DNA of 64,000 bases, from the NCBI GenBank assembly GCA_023435645.1, contig JAEYRK010000066.1, forward strand, positions 1-64,000. Reading direction: 5' to 3'. The stretch comes from Bacillota bacterium. GTDB lineage: Bacteria; Bacillota; Clostridia; Lachnospirales; Lachnospiraceae. The notes beneath the pieces were generated by a model that worked only from the letters and a program-made list of their open reading frames with translations, did no database searches and was not told where the DNA came from. The translations under genes were made by a program, and so were the position numbers. Shown piece by piece: positions 54,394 through 63,759 of the stretch (its first letter is position 1; every line of letters starts with the position of its first letter).

Positions 54394-55581
54394 CTATTTC
54401 ATACTATGACCTGCGTCGGGCTTTCTGGCCGATTTGTGATCAATAAAACGGACAAAGATCAGCTTAATATAAGCCCCCACCGGAACAGCCAGAAGCATTC
54501 CAAGGAACCCTCCGATGGCGCTGCCAAAGATCAAAGAGATGATAATGATCAGCGGATGGATCTTAATCGATCTACTTAAGAGCTTGGGTCCGATCAAATT
54601 TCCATCTATAAATTGAATCACTGCCAGAGCCAGGATGGATACAAATAAAATCTTTGTGTCACCGTTAATCAGGCACACAATTGTTGTGCTTATGTATGCA
54701 ACAATCGGGCCGAAATAGGGAATTAAATTGCCAATCCCAGCGAAAATTCCGATAACAATCGCAAATTTTACCCCGGTAATGGATAAAATAAGACTAATTA
54801 GTATCATCATCACAAAAGCATCTGCCAGCTGACCTCTGATATAGCCGGAGAAAACATGATCCATGTCATGGATGATGGATATGGTTTTCTGATTGAAGCG
54901 TTCGGGAAACAGAGCCCTCCATACCTTCCGGATATAGTCCATGAACATTCGTCCGTCAATCAGGAAATAGAAGCCGATGATGAAGCTGAAGATGATCGTG
55001 GTCATATAGCCCGAGATATTTGTTACGGAATTTACCGTAGCTCCCGCAAAGCTTAGCAATGCATTCATGACATATTGTGTCGCATTCGTTACATATTTCT
55101 CAAGCTCCTCAGATTGTATCTCTAGATCACTCATCTTATCCAGGATGGACCTGTAGAAGGCATTCAAGCTGTCCATGAACTCTTCGCTGAGGCGGATGAC
55201 ATCATCAAGATTTGCCAGTCTAAGCTGCCTGGTGACACTGTATACCAGCATGGAAATTAGCCCTACTAAGGCTGCAAACAGTAATACTACGGAAAGGATT
55301 GCCGCTATTGTACGGGGCCTCTTCATTTTCTTTAAAAATTTATTTTTCCGGAATTTCCCTTCAAACAGGCTTACTACCGGGTCCATCAGATAGGCAAATA
55401 CAAAGCCCAGAATAACCGGCTTTATTACCTGCAGGATCCATCCGACTAAGTTCATGAATCTGCGGAGAAGCAATGGTGCATTGTCCGCAATTTTAGACAG
55501 GCAATAAATGATGACACAGGTAATGATGACATACAATGAGATCTGAGCGTATTTTTTATTAAATTTATCCTTCCATTTCAT
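54394..55581 (-). CDS. AI-2E family transporter
   Basis: This 395-residue protein has about eight hydrophobic segments and the PerM/TqsA family pattern. Visible are VKPVILGFVFAYLMDPVVSLFE, then IVIGIFAGIGNLIPYFGPIVAYISTTIVCLI and FIDGNLIGPKLLSRSIKIHPLIIIISLIFGSAIGGFLGMLLAVPV. Family members have been linked to AI-2 or Na+/H+ export; the substrate here is unknown. The start at 55581 lies next to the end of the kinase-like gene, so the two are cotranscribed. Confidence 0.9.
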   Translation of the reverse strand: MKWKDKFNKKYAQISLYVIITCVIIYCLSKIADNAPLLLRRFMNLVGWILQVIKPVILGFVFAYLMDPVVSLFEGKFRKNKFLKKMKRPRTIAAILSVVLLFAALVGLISMLVYSVTRQLRLANLDDVIRLSEEFMDSLNAFYRSILDKMSDLEIQSEELEKYVTNATQYVMNALLSFAGATVNSVTNISGYMTTIIFSFIIGFYFLIDGRMFMDYIRKVWRALFPERFNQKTISIIHDMDHVFSGYIRGQLADAFVMMILISLILSITGVKFAIVIGIFAGIGNLIPYFGPIVAYISTTIVCLINGDTKILFVSILALAVIQFIDGNLIGPKLLSRSIKIHPLIIIISLIFGSAIGGFLGMLLAVPVGAYIKLIFVRFIDHKSARKPDAGHSMK

Positions 55582-55583
55582 GC

Positions 55584-56210
55584 TTAAGAGTTTGCCCCTT
55601 TCTCAAATTCCAGATATTCTGCTATCAGCTTCACTGTGTTATTGATGCCGACATCATTGCTCTTGATGGAGAGATGATAGTTCTCAATCCTGCCCCACTT
55701 CTCACTGGCGTGGTAGTTATAGTAATTTGCCCTGCGTTTATCTGTCTTCAAAATCTCTTCCTCTGCTTTATTCGCCGGTAGGTGATAGAGGCTGACTGCC
55801 CTTTCCACACGGAAGGGAAGATCCGCCCAAACAAAGACATGTACTACATTTTTATAATCCCTGAGGATGTAGTCGGCACATCTTCCGACGATGACACAGG
55901 AACCCTCACCTGCCACCTTCCGGATCACATTGGACTGGGCGAGGTAGATCTGATCATCCAGGGAAAGATGGGTAAATCCAATTTCCTGGTTCCCATAAGC
56001 ATTCATCCCCATAGCAATGGAATATAGGAGGCTATTGGTTGCTTTCCTCTCCGCATTCTCGAATGCACTTTCCGCAAATCCGCTCTCTCTTGCTGCTCTT
56101 GTGATTAACTCCTTGTCGTAAAATGGAATTCCCAGTTTCACAGCCAGCTTTTCTCCGATTTCTCTTCCTCCGCTGCCGTACTGTCTGCTAATTGTAATTA
56201 TTTTATTCAT
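55584..56210 (-). CDS. Cytidylate kinase-like family protein
   Basis: This protein of about 208 residues starts MNKIITISRQYGSGGREIGEKLAVKLGIPFYDKELI, a P-loop-type nucleotide site as in the cytidylate kinase-like family common in Clostridia. A later VIVGRCADYILRDYKNVVHVFVWADLPFR is also family-typical. Real cmk genes are longer and usually near rpsA, so the substrate is uncertain. The start is ATG 56210 with GGAG upstream; a GTG at 56219 is also in frame. It precedes the AI-2E family gene by 2 nt. Confidence 0.88.
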   Translation of the reverse strand: MNKIITISRQYGSGGREIGEKLAVKLGIPFYDKELITRAARESGFAESAFENAERKATNSLLYSIAMGMNAYGNQEIGFTHLSLDDQIYLAQSNVIRKVAGEGSCVIVGRCADYILRDYKNVVHVFVWADLPFRVERAVSLYHLPANKAEEEILKTDKRRANYYNYHASEKWGRIENYHLSIKSNDVGINNTVKLIAEYLEFEKGANS

Positions 56211-56310
56211 ATTGGCCACTCCATTCTGGTTTTTGTTTCAAGCTTTCTTCTTAAGTATACCACAATCCGCTGCAAGTAAGAAGTACTATTTCCTGTATTT
56301 GGCTAACCGC

Positions 56311-58911
56311 CTAAAAGGACAGCAAGAGCTTTAAATAGGTACGTTTCACAGGCGAGCTAGCCCGGAGCAGCTTTCTACTCAATTCCTCGTAAAACGCTTC
56401 CAACTCCTGAAGCTCCCGCTCACTGATGGTATCCCTTCCAAACCTTGCCTTCCTCACATGGTCCATACATGCTTCAAAGTTCTCATCATCGATATGGGGA
56501 CAGTGCTCCTTCACATAATCTAAATGTTCCTCCAGGCATCTGCTTCTCTTCGGTAAAGCCCTGCCATGCTGCAGAAGACGTTCTAGCTGACGGTAGATCA
56601 GCAAGGCCCTCCGGCTCCGGTCTTCGTTTCCTGTCATCCTCTTCCTTCGTATCCTCAAGAAAATTACGATAGCTGTCAGAGAAATCAATACCGCTGCGAT
56701 AAGTAGGATCAGAACCACTGAGGTAAGCTGTTTTTGTTCCCTCGCTGCAGGTGTTGTCCCCTTCTTTTCTTCTCCTGGCTTCTGATCCGGCGCTACCGTA
56801 GGCTTGGAGGTGGGTTCCTCCGGCTTCTGTTCCGGAGCCTCTGTAGGCTTAGGTGGAGCAACCGTAGGGGCTGCCTGAGATTCCTCCTTTGCTATATGCT
56901 CATTCACATCGGTTGCCTCACCGATCACCCGCTCAGTATTTTCTGCTCCTGCACCGGGTGTGAATTCCACAGGAAACCATCCGAAGCCGTCGATATAAAC
57001 TTCAGCCCAGGCATGGGCACAATAATCCTTGACGGAAGCCTCTACCTGGGAATCCAGCTGTTCTACCTTAAGCTGGGATGAATAGGTGGTAACCCACTCA
57101 TCTCCTCGATAATCCTCCATCAATATGTCCGCGGTACTGATTGCATATCCTTCTGCATACCTGGCCGGGTATCCCAAGGACCTGAGCATCAGTACTCCGG
57201 CGGATGCAAAGTGAGAGCAATAGCCCACCTTATTTTCATAGAGAAAATATTCCACAAAGTCCTTACCCTTTGGAAGCTTTCCCGGGGACAGGGTGTACTG
57301 TGCGTTATTGTGCAAATAGTCCTTCACATAGGAAACCGCCTTGTCCAGTGAGTCAACTCTTGAACCAATCCTCGCTCTGGTAAACTCATTTCTCAGACGC
57401 TCCAGTCCTTCCTCCGGGAGCTTTGTATAGGTTTGATAAACAAAATCCCGGTAAAGCTTCTCATATTGATCATAGTTGCCCAGCTTGCTCTTGGTTGGGG
57501 TCAGGTATTCGGCCAGTTTATCATCCATTCTGAGGGAAAAATAAAAATCGAATTCATAGCTGTCATCCTTATCTGCAGGCACAGCATATAGGTCATCTTC
57601 GTATTTCGCAGCCTTGGAGCTATCAAAATCCGTCATATAGGGCGCATAAATATGTTTTTTGTTGGCCCCGGTATATTCTATCGTAATGGTGCCCTGCTGA
57701 TATTGATATTGGTTCTCCTCACTGTTCTTTAAGACTCGAGCCGTGCTACTGTCTACTGCAACGCTGAGCAGGGAAAGTCTCTTCAGGAAGGTGGTACTGA
57801 CATTCGCGGGCTGGAATTCCTCCGAGGATAGCTTGTTCTGGAGCTCCATGTAACGCTTCTTGGTCTCCTTGGAATGTCCCTCCCAGCTATCCCCCGTATA
57901 TACCGCTCCGGCATAGCCCTTCAGGTAGATCCCCTCTGTAATGGATTTTAGAGGTACTGAAACCTTAAGCTGCTCCGTCTCATCATAGTTGATCTGATCC
58001 ACTCTTCCCAGCTTACCTGAATTCAGGCCCCCATTGCTTGTTTTTCGGCTGGGAAGCCATTTCACCTCACCGATCTTATCCGTTACCTCCTCCCAGGAGA
58101 AGTTAAACAGAAAATGCTGAATCTCGCCCTTCGCTGTCTTGATGCCGTCAAGCTGTTCATATTTCTCAATCGGGATTGCCAGCTTCATCATTTGGAATAG
58201 GGTGAATACAAGGATGGTTAATACCAGGGCTGCATGATTATTAATCCTATGGAGCATGAATTTTTGCTCCTTATAGGAGGATTGCCCTGCTCCGTAGGAC
58301 CTGGTTAAGAATACCATCGTTAGGATATAGGTCAGAAGGTTCACCTCTGAAGGAGTAACCCCCAGTGCGAAGCTTCCTGCCACCGGTAATAACATAATCA
58401 TGTCGCAGATCGGTAATAATCTGCTGCGTACCAAGGAATACGACAATAAGGCAATCAAGGGAATCATAATCATGATCAGCAGCAGCGTTATATCCTCTTC
58501 CGCTGTGGCATAATCAGCTTTATAATGAATGACAATGCTCCCATAGTAGGCTCCGGCCTGATCAAGAACTGCATTTTCTAAAAGATAGAAGCCATTTTTT
58601 ATCTGTTCAAAATACTTCTTTCCTACAGCCAGATAAAGCACTAGGGAAGCTGCCAGCTTAATCATGTCATAAGAGGGATAGAGAAACATCAGATAAATGC
58701 TGCTACCGGCCAGCAGCCATATCACCAGGAAGCGGTCGGTTGCTACAGATAAGGATAAGCTGTCTATCATCATTGCCATCACACTATAGCTTCCTGCGAA
58801 AACCGCTAACAGCTGCAAGCACCTTAAGAAGACAGGAAATCCTGCTCTCTTCTCATCCATCATATAGATTGTATTGTCAAAGACAATTCCATCTTTTATT
58901 TTATGGCTCAT
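56311..58911 (-). CDS. TgpA-type transglutaminase-like membrane protein
   Basis: This 866-residue protein has at least seven N-terminal membrane segments and a central extracytoplasmic transglutaminase core. The catalytic triad regions are VGYCSHFASAGVLMLRSLG (Cys), CAHAWAEVYIDGFGWFPVEF (His) and the following Asp/Glu stretch. A Pro/Thr-rich linker, one more membrane segment (LTSVVLILLIAAVLISLTAIVIFL) and a basic C-terminal domain follow. It is the third gene of MoxR-DUF58-transglutaminase, a set thought to act in envelope maturation. Confidence 0.92.
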   Translation of the reverse strand: MSHKIKDGIVFDNTIYMMDEKRAGFPVFLRCLQLLAVFAGSYSVMAMMIDSLSLSVATDRFLVIWLLAGSSIYLMFLYPSYDMIKLAASLVLYLAVGKKYFEQIKNGFYLLENAVLDQAGAYYGSIVIHYKADYATAEEDITLLLIMIMIPLIALLSYSLVRSRLLPICDMIMLLPVAGSFALGVTPSEVNLLTYILTMVFLTRSYGAGQSSYKEQKFMLHRINNHAALVLTILVFTLFQMMKLAIPIEKYEQLDGIKTAKGEIQHFLFNFSWEEVTDKIGEVKWLPSRKTSNGGLNSGKLGRVDQINYDETEQLKVSVPLKSITEGIYLKGYAGAVYTGDSWEGHSKETKKRYMELQNKLSSEEFQPANVSTTFLKRLSLLSVAVDSSTARVLKNSEENQYQYQQGTITIEYTGANKKHIYAPYMTDFDSSKAAKYEDDLYAVPADKDDSYEFDFYFSLRMDDKLAEYLTPTKSKLGNYDQYEKLYRDFVYQTYTKLPEEGLERLRNEFTRARIGSRVDSLDKAVSYVKDYLHNNAQYTLSPGKLPKGKDFVEYFLYENKVGYCSHFASAGVLMLRSLGYPARYAEGYAISTADILMEDYRGDEWVTTYSSQLKVEQLDSQVEASVKDYCAHAWAEVYIDGFGWFPVEFTPGAGAENTERVIGEATDVNEHIAKEESQAAPTVAPPKPTEAPEQKPEEPTSKPTVAPDQKPGEEKKGTTPAAREQKQLTSVVLILLIAAVLISLTAIVIFLRIRRKRMTGNEDRSRRALLIYRQLERLLQHGRALPKRSRCLEEHLDYVKEHCPHIDDENFEACMDHVRKARFGRDTISERELQELEAFYEELSRKLLRASSPVKRTYLKLLLSF

Positions 58912-58925
58912 TTCACACCAACCTT

Positions 58926-60161
58926 CTATCCAAGCTTCAGAGCCTCCAAATTACCATGCACATTACCGGTATCCACCGATAGGAGTCCGATTCCCATTTC
59001 ACCGAGCTTACTCACCAATTCCTCTGCGATTGGCAGCTTAATGCGGAGGCTGCCGTTATGGACTTCTGAATATCTGGAGGTATCATTCACATAGAGAATC
59101 TGCCTTACATTTGCCTTAATCAAGGACAGGGAATCCATCTGGGATCCGTCCACCTCTCCGGTGACATAGAAGAGATCCGTGTACTGGTCATTCGGATGCT
59201 CCGCCAGATAAGCTGTCATAATGTCGGTGCCTCCGGAATAAGGTCCGGTCTGCAGCAGTCCGTCCACCGCTTCAAACAGATCCTTCTCATTTTCTACACG
59301 GATCCTCCTGCAACAGCTATTTTTTGCATCATACCAGGAAAAATAGTGGATCTGCCCCTTCAGTAAAAAGGAATAGGATAAGGACAGTGCGCATTCCATT
59401 AAGGCATCCATATATACCAGCGCATCCTCCATGGATACGCTTAAGTTAGCAAAAATCAGCATAGAGCAGTTTAAGGGATCGCTGAACTCCTTCATCATCA
59501 GCTGATCCTGCTTCATGCTGAGTTTCCAATGGATTCTCGTAGGCCTGTCACCCTCCCTGTATTCGCGTATCATAAATACCTCAGAAGGATCATCCCCGCT
59601 CTTTATCGTAGAGAAGTAGTCGCTTTCTATCTGCATTCTGGAGCTGTTTGTCAGCTCCTCCATTATCTCATGAAATACGGGCAGAATGGCTATTTTTAGA
59701 TCTCCCTTTAGTTTTCTTCTTAAGGAGAACAGCCTAAGATAGTCATAAAATCTAATTTTCGTTAAGAATATTTCCAGATTACCTGCGTGCTCTGACATCA
59801 GGTTCAGGGCTACGGTGGCTCTGGTTCTGGCATCCGCCGATACGATGAACTCCTTCTTATGCGTCTTATCGGAGAAGGAATTACGGTAGCTTATCATGAG
59901 CCGAATGCCGGAGGCCGGGAAGATTGTAGGATTATAAATCTGCACAGAGACCGGAATCACCTCCCCCTTACCCACCACATGAACAGTGGACGCCAGCTCC
60001 ACGCTCACCCTTTTGTAGAGATAGATCAATAGGGCAAGCATCAGGAGGGGCAGAGCTGCTACCGTAAGGAAAATGATTCCCATAAAATATACATTGTAAA
60101 GAATTGAAAGTAGGCCGATTGTGGCCAATAGGGCTAGATATTTGATTTTATTTTGTAACAT
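58926..60161 (-). CDS. DUF58 domain protein
   Basis: This protein of about 411 residues has two N-terminal membrane segments (LALLATIGLLSILYNVYFMGIIFL) and the DUF58 core VFMIREYREGDRPTRIHWKLSMKQDQLMMKEF, a von Willebrand A-like fold. It acts with MoxR AAA ATPases and transglutaminase partners in many bacteria. The start is ATG 60161, with AGGTG six nt upstream; a GTG six nt earlier is less likely. It lies 73 nt after moxR and 14 nt before the transglutaminase gene. Confidence 0.92.
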   Translation of the reverse strand: MLQNKIKYLALLATIGLLSILYNVYFMGIIFLTVAALPLLMLALLIYLYKRVSVELASTVHVVGKGEVIPVSVQIYNPTIFPASGIRLMISYRNSFSDKTHKKEFIVSADARTRATVALNLMSEHAGNLEIFLTKIRFYDYLRLFSLRRKLKGDLKIAILPVFHEIMEELTNSSRMQIESDYFSTIKSGDDPSEVFMIREYREGDRPTRIHWKLSMKQDQLMMKEFSDPLNCSMLIFANLSVSMEDALVYMDALMECALSLSYSFLLKGQIHYFSWYDAKNSCCRRIRVENEKDLFEAVDGLLQTGPYSGGTDIMTAYLAEHPNDQYTDLFYVTGEVDGSQMDSLSLIKANVRQILYVNDTSRYSEVHNGSLRIKLPIAEELVSKLGEMGIGLLSVDTGNVHGNLEALKLG

Positions 60162-60240
60162 TTCCACACCTGCTCTTTATGCTTCAAGCCTTGAAGGTCT
60201 TAAGCCAGTCCGGACCTTACCCTCCATGAAGCCGATTGGT

Positions 60241-61194
60241 TTACACATTCTTTGCTAAAATTCTGGGTGGGCGTACGATACGGAGAATATCCTCCAGAAG
60301 GTTGTCCACGGTTACATTATTCACCCTAGCCTTAGCCTTGAGAATCATACGATGCGCTGCTACATCCTTAAAGATATACTGTATATCTCCGGGTACGACA
60401 TAATCTCTTCCACTTAAAAATGCAGTTGCCTTTACCATATTCATCATGGCAAGCGAGCCCCTCGGGCTGACTCCCAGCTCCACCAGCGGATTGTCCCTGG
60501 TCTGTTGAACCAAAAGTGTAATATATTCATAGATGGAGTCATGGACAAATACATCCTCTACCAGATTCTGCATGATAAGAATCTCCTCCTTGTCCACCAC
60601 CTGCACTGTTTTTTCCAGGGGATTGTTATTCTGTCTCTCCTTCAGGATGCCGATCTCACTCTTCATATCCGGATAGCCCATCGTCAGTCTGACCATGAAA
60701 CGGTCCAGCTGGGATTCCGGCAGCATCTGAGTACCGACAGAACCGATCGGATTCTGCGTCGCCATGACAACGAAGGGCTTGGGTACCTCCCTCGTTACCG
60801 AATCCACTGTGACCTTACCTTCCTCCATTACCTCCAGCAATGCGGACTGCGTTTTAGAGGAGGTACGGTTGATTTCATCTGCCAAAAACAGATTACACAT
60901 AATGGCTCCCTGCTTATATTGATAGCTGTCCCCATCCTTATTCAACAGGTGAAAGCCAACCACATCGGTGGGAAGTACATCCGGAGTAAACTGTAATCTG
61001 TGGTAATCCAAGGCCATGGCTCTGGAGAACGCCAACGCAAGCGTTGTTTTTCCCACTCCTGGATGATCCTCAAGTAGAATATGTCCCTTCGCAAGGATCG
61101 CAGTAAGTACCTTACCGATAATAACTCTTTTTCCGATCACAACCTTATTCACTTCATCCATGATTTGTATCGCTTTTGCCTGATACGGTCCCAT
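60241..61194 (-). CDS. moxR: MoxR-type AAA+ ATPase
   Basis: This 317-residue ATPase has Walker A EDHPGVGKTTLALAFSRAM, Walker B LFLADEINRTSSKTQSALLEVMEEG, sensor 1 ATQNPIGSVGTQMLPESQLDRF and sensor 2 VSPRGSLAMMN. MoxR proteins act as chaperones in metal-centre or complex assembly. It heads the operon with DUF58 and transglutaminase genes, so it probably serves an envelope system. TTAGGTGA precedes the ATG. Confidence 0.94.
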   Translation of the reverse strand: MGPYQAKAIQIMDEVNKVVIGKRVIIGKVLTAILAKGHILLEDHPGVGKTTLALAFSRAMALDYHRLQFTPDVLPTDVVGFHLLNKDGDSYQYKQGAIMCNLFLADEINRTSSKTQSALLEVMEEGKVTVDSVTREVPKPFVVMATQNPIGSVGTQMLPESQLDRFMVRLTMGYPDMKSEIGILKERQNNNPLEKTVQVVDKEEILIMQNLVEDVFVHDSIYEYITLLVQQTRDNPLVELGVSPRGSLAMMNMVKATAFLSGRDYVVPGDIQYIFKDVAAHRMILKAKARVNNVTVDNLLEDILRIVRPPRILAKNV

Positions 61195-61568
61195 AACATA
61201 TTCACCTAATCTTTCCTATATTTTATCATTTCATAATGAGTAATCAGTGGGGGGGTCCAGGAAATACAAAATACTCCTCCGGATAGGCTAATATCCTGAA
61301 ATCCGGAGCCTTGTTGTCGCGAACATTATAACATATTCCATAAAGTTGTGTCCATAGCATTATACAAATTATGTAACCCATATCCTTTGCTCCAATGGGT
61401 TTCAGGCTTTATTTTTTATTTGAATTATCAGGGGATTTTTGATATAATTAATATTCTGAATGTTATGTATGATTTATGTATATATTGTGAACTGGTCCAA
61501 GCCTATTGACTTATATACAGAAAGGTTTAAAATAATTACCAAGAGAAAATTATGGAGGTAGCAATCAG
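61195..61568. other. Divergent intergenic region between moxR and the PPIase gene
   Basis: The 374-bp gap holds the PPIase promoter (61420-61448). A run of seven G residues lies at about 61249-61255 on the moxR side. No clear moxR promoter, RNA or small gene was found. Confidence 0.5.
61420..61448 (+). promoter_or_regulatory. Promoter of the PPIase gene
   Basis: TTGAAT (61420-61425) and TATAAT (61443-61448) are 17 nt apart, with an extended -10 TG at 61440-61441. The leader would be about 114 nt. Confidence 0.8.
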
Positions 61569-62660
61569 GTGAATAAGTCTAAAAAACCTATCAAAGTACC
61601 AAAAAAGTCAAAACAGAATTTATCAACAGTCAATCGTAAATATTGGCTCATCCCTTCCATCGTTTTGGGGGTATTTTTAGTGGCCGCCCTGCTGTTTGAC
61701 CAGCTGTATGAAAGAGTGTTAATCACCATTGACGAAGAAAAATACCGCATGAGCGATCTGAGTTATTACTTTTATGATGTAGAAAGTGGCTATAATGCCT
61801 ATTCACAGATTTTCGGAGCGATCGACTGGTCAACACCCTATGATGAGTCCGGTGAAATCACGATCGGAGACATCGCCAAGCAGGAGGCACTGGGTCTTGC
61901 GGTCTTCAATGAAATTATGTATCAGGAAGCCCTGTCCGCCGGATATTCCCTCACCGAGGAGGAGATTAGTACCATCAATGAAGATATTGCTACTATGCTC
62001 TATGAACAGTTATCCCCGGATGTGATTGAAGACAACGGCTTTACCGGTGATTTCCTGAAGAAGATAAAGGAAAAGGTCGCTTTGTCAAAGCGTTACCGTA
62101 GCGATATCATTGAAACTCTAGATGTTGATGACGAAGCCATCAAAGCCGGAATCTCCTATGAGGATAATAGGCAATATGATATTCAATATCTATATATCTC
62201 TAATCAGAAAGCGGACGAGTCCGGTCAGCAGGTTGCTATGACTGAGGAGGAGAAGACCGCGGCCTATGAGAAGATAAAGGCAAAATATACGGAAGCTTTA
62301 ACAACAGAGGATTGGTCCACTCTGGTACCTGAAGGAGAGACAGAGCTGCAATACAGGGAGAATAATTTCATTAAAACAGATACTACCTACCCTGAGGATC
62401 TGAAAACCATGATGATGGAAATGGGCAATGGAGATATCAGTGAGCCCTTTGCAACAGAAAATGGTTATTATGTTGTAAGGATGATCAATAATGACAATCC
62501 TGAAACCTATGAGACAATGGTGAAGAATGCAATTGAAGATGCCGAGAATACAGCCTTTGAAACCTATTATGGTGAAAGCATCCTGACCAAGCATGATGTG
62601 AAAATCAATGAACGGGCAATCAAGAATGTAAAGATGGGTTCCTTTGCGACTGCATATTAA
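61569..62660 (+). CDS. Membrane-anchored parvulin-type peptidyl-prolyl isomerase (PrsA/SurA-like)
   Basis: This 363-residue protein has a basic N-terminus and one membrane segment (YWLIPSIVLGVFLVAALLFDQLY). A long helical chaperone-like region with a SurA/PrsA pattern follows, then a divergent parvulin domain that ends SEPFATENGYYVVRMINND. It probably helps exported proteins fold outside the membrane. It lacks the lipobox Cys of PrsA and is held by the N-terminal segment. The start is GTG 61569, nine nt after GGAGGT. A small gene follows on the same strand. Confidence 0.85.
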   Translation: MNKSKKPIKVPKKSKQNLSTVNRKYWLIPSIVLGVFLVAALLFDQLYERVLITIDEEKYRMSDLSYYFYDVESGYNAYSQIFGAIDWSTPYDESGEITIGDIAKQEALGLAVFNEIMYQEALSAGYSLTEEEISTINEDIATMLYEQLSPDVIEDNGFTGDFLKKIKEKVALSKRYRSDIIETLDVDDEAIKAGISYEDNRQYDIQYLYISNQKADESGQQVAMTEEEKTAAYEKIKAKYTEALTTEDWSTLVPEGETELQYRENNFIKTDTTYPEDLKTMMMEMGNGDISEPFATENGYYVVRMINNDNPETYETMVKNAIEDAENTAFETYYGESILTKHDVKINERAIKNVKMGSFATAY

Positions 62661-62733
62661 TTTAAACAGGCTTATGTATAATCTCTGCCTTTCCTGTCAT
62701 ACTATCTGGTAAAAGCAAGGAAAGGAGACAGTT

Positions 62734-62910
62734 ATGGCAAAGAATCACAGTAACAGCGGGTCCAAAAATAGCAGCAAGAATTCATCCCGGAACAGCTCCA
62801 ACAGTTCCTCTAGGAACAATACCGGCAATTCCTCCAGCAACTCCATGAAGGACAGTCATGCTCAGGTTCCGGATAATTCACCAGGCCGTAGCGGCCCCGG
62901 CGGAAATTAA
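62734..62910 (+). CDS. Small Ser/Asn-rich protein (58 aa)
   Basis: A clear ribosome site (AAAGGAG) lies four nt before the ATG. The 58-residue product is mostly Ser, Asn, Lys and Gly, with SSRNSSNSSSRNNTGNSS in the centre and a C-terminal SPGRSGPGG. It has no cysteine or membrane segment. No family is recognised. Composition and size recall small spore or coat-associated proteins, but that is only a guess. It lies 73 nt after the PPIase gene and before a 24-bp perfect hairpin. Confidence 0.65.
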   Translation: MAKNHSNSGSKNSSKNSSRNSSNSSSRNNTGNSSSNSMKDSHAQVPDNSPGRSGPGGN

Positions 62911-62940
62911 GATACATTCAGATAAACAGACCAGTAGGAT

Positions 62941-62997
62941 AAGTCCCCCGGTCATAAATAAAACGGTTCACCTGTTTTATTTATGACCGGGGGACTT
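62941..62997. other. Perfect 24-bp stem-loop
   Basis: The left arm (62941-62964) starts AAGTCCCCCGGTCATAA, and the right arm (62974-62997) is its exact reverse complement. The loop is nine nt. No T-run follows on either strand, so it is not a standard terminator. It lies between the Ser/Asn-rich gene and the convergent DUF3298 gene and may stop or protect both messages. Confidence 0.85.
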
Positions 62998-63005
62998 TCG
63001 TATGA

Positions 63006-63689
63006 TTATATGCATTTTGGAGCAATCGGTCCTTGGGACGAATAAGGTATCACAAAGGTCGGAAGACCGCTGGAATACGGGGCAATATCATATTCCTGGA
63101 AGTATATCACCACACCCTCCGGCATCAAATAGAAATTATTAACCTTGAGGGTCTCCCTGACCAGCTTCGCATAATCACTAAAAACCACACTGTTTTCTGG
63201 GTTGTAGCTCGCCTCCAGCTGCCCAATGATGATCCCTATCAGGGTTTCCTTCAAATTACTCCTGGGAGGATAAAGATCCATCAGTTCAATTTTTTTGCTT
63301 TTCCTAAGGTTCCAGGAATCAGAATATCTGATGGTAAGCCCATGAGCTCCTCCTGCATATTCGTATTGATCAAAATACAGGCTGAGAGCACAGTCCTGGT
63401 TATATGTAACCTGATACTCCACATAGGCCTCAAATTGCCTGACCGGAAAGCCATTGGCTATGGAGTATTCATATTCCACCATGGCCATCTGATATAAACT
63501 CATGAGGTTAGATCTTTCGTACATTATAGCTCTGGTACGGTAAAACGAATTTAATTTATCCAAAAACACCTGATCGTGTGCAGAAGTAAACTGAGGATAC
63601 TTGATCGTATATTTCATGATAATCTGATTTTTGTAATACATATCCTGCTGTATGACCTTTTCCCTGACAACAACCTGATAAGCCGGCAA
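63006..63689 (-). CDS. DUF3298 (PdaC/RsiV-like) domain protein
   Basis: This 227-residue protein has an N-terminal DUF4163/PdaC-like half and a C-terminal DUF3298 half. The latter is recognised by FDQYEYAGGAHGLTIRYSDSWNL and a later EGVVIYFQEYDIAPYSSGLPTFVIPY. RsiV proteins with the same domain bind lysozyme, but no sigma gene or membrane segment is seen here. The start is TTG at 63689, seven nt after GGGGGAG. That site is one arm of an upstream hairpin, so translation may be controlled. Confidence 0.85.
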   Translation of the reverse strand: MPAYQVVVREKVIQQDMYYKNQIIMKYTIKYPQFTSAHDQVFLDKLNSFYRTRAIMYERSNLMSLYQMAMVEYEYSIANGFPVRQFEAYVEYQVTYNQDCALSLYFDQYEYAGGAHGLTIRYSDSWNLRKSKKIELMDLYPPRSNLKETLIGIIIGQLEASYNPENSVVFSDYAKLVRETLKVNNFYLMPEGVVIYFQEYDIAPYSSGLPTFVIPYSSQGPIAPKCI

Positions 63690-63698
63690 AGAGCTTCT

Positions 63699-63743
63699 CC
63701 CCCTTTACGCTTTATATTTTGTACATCTTATGCGTAAGGGGGG
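63699..63743 (-). promoter_or_regulatory. Hairpin covering the DUF3298 ribosome site
   Basis: On the minus strand CCCCCTTACGC pairs with GCGTAAAGGGGG (one bulged base). The right arm includes the Shine-Dalgarno sequence of the DUF3298 gene. Between the arms lies an AT-rich stretch of about 21 nt. Confidence 0.6.
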
Positions 63744-63759
63744 ATTACTATTCTTGGAT

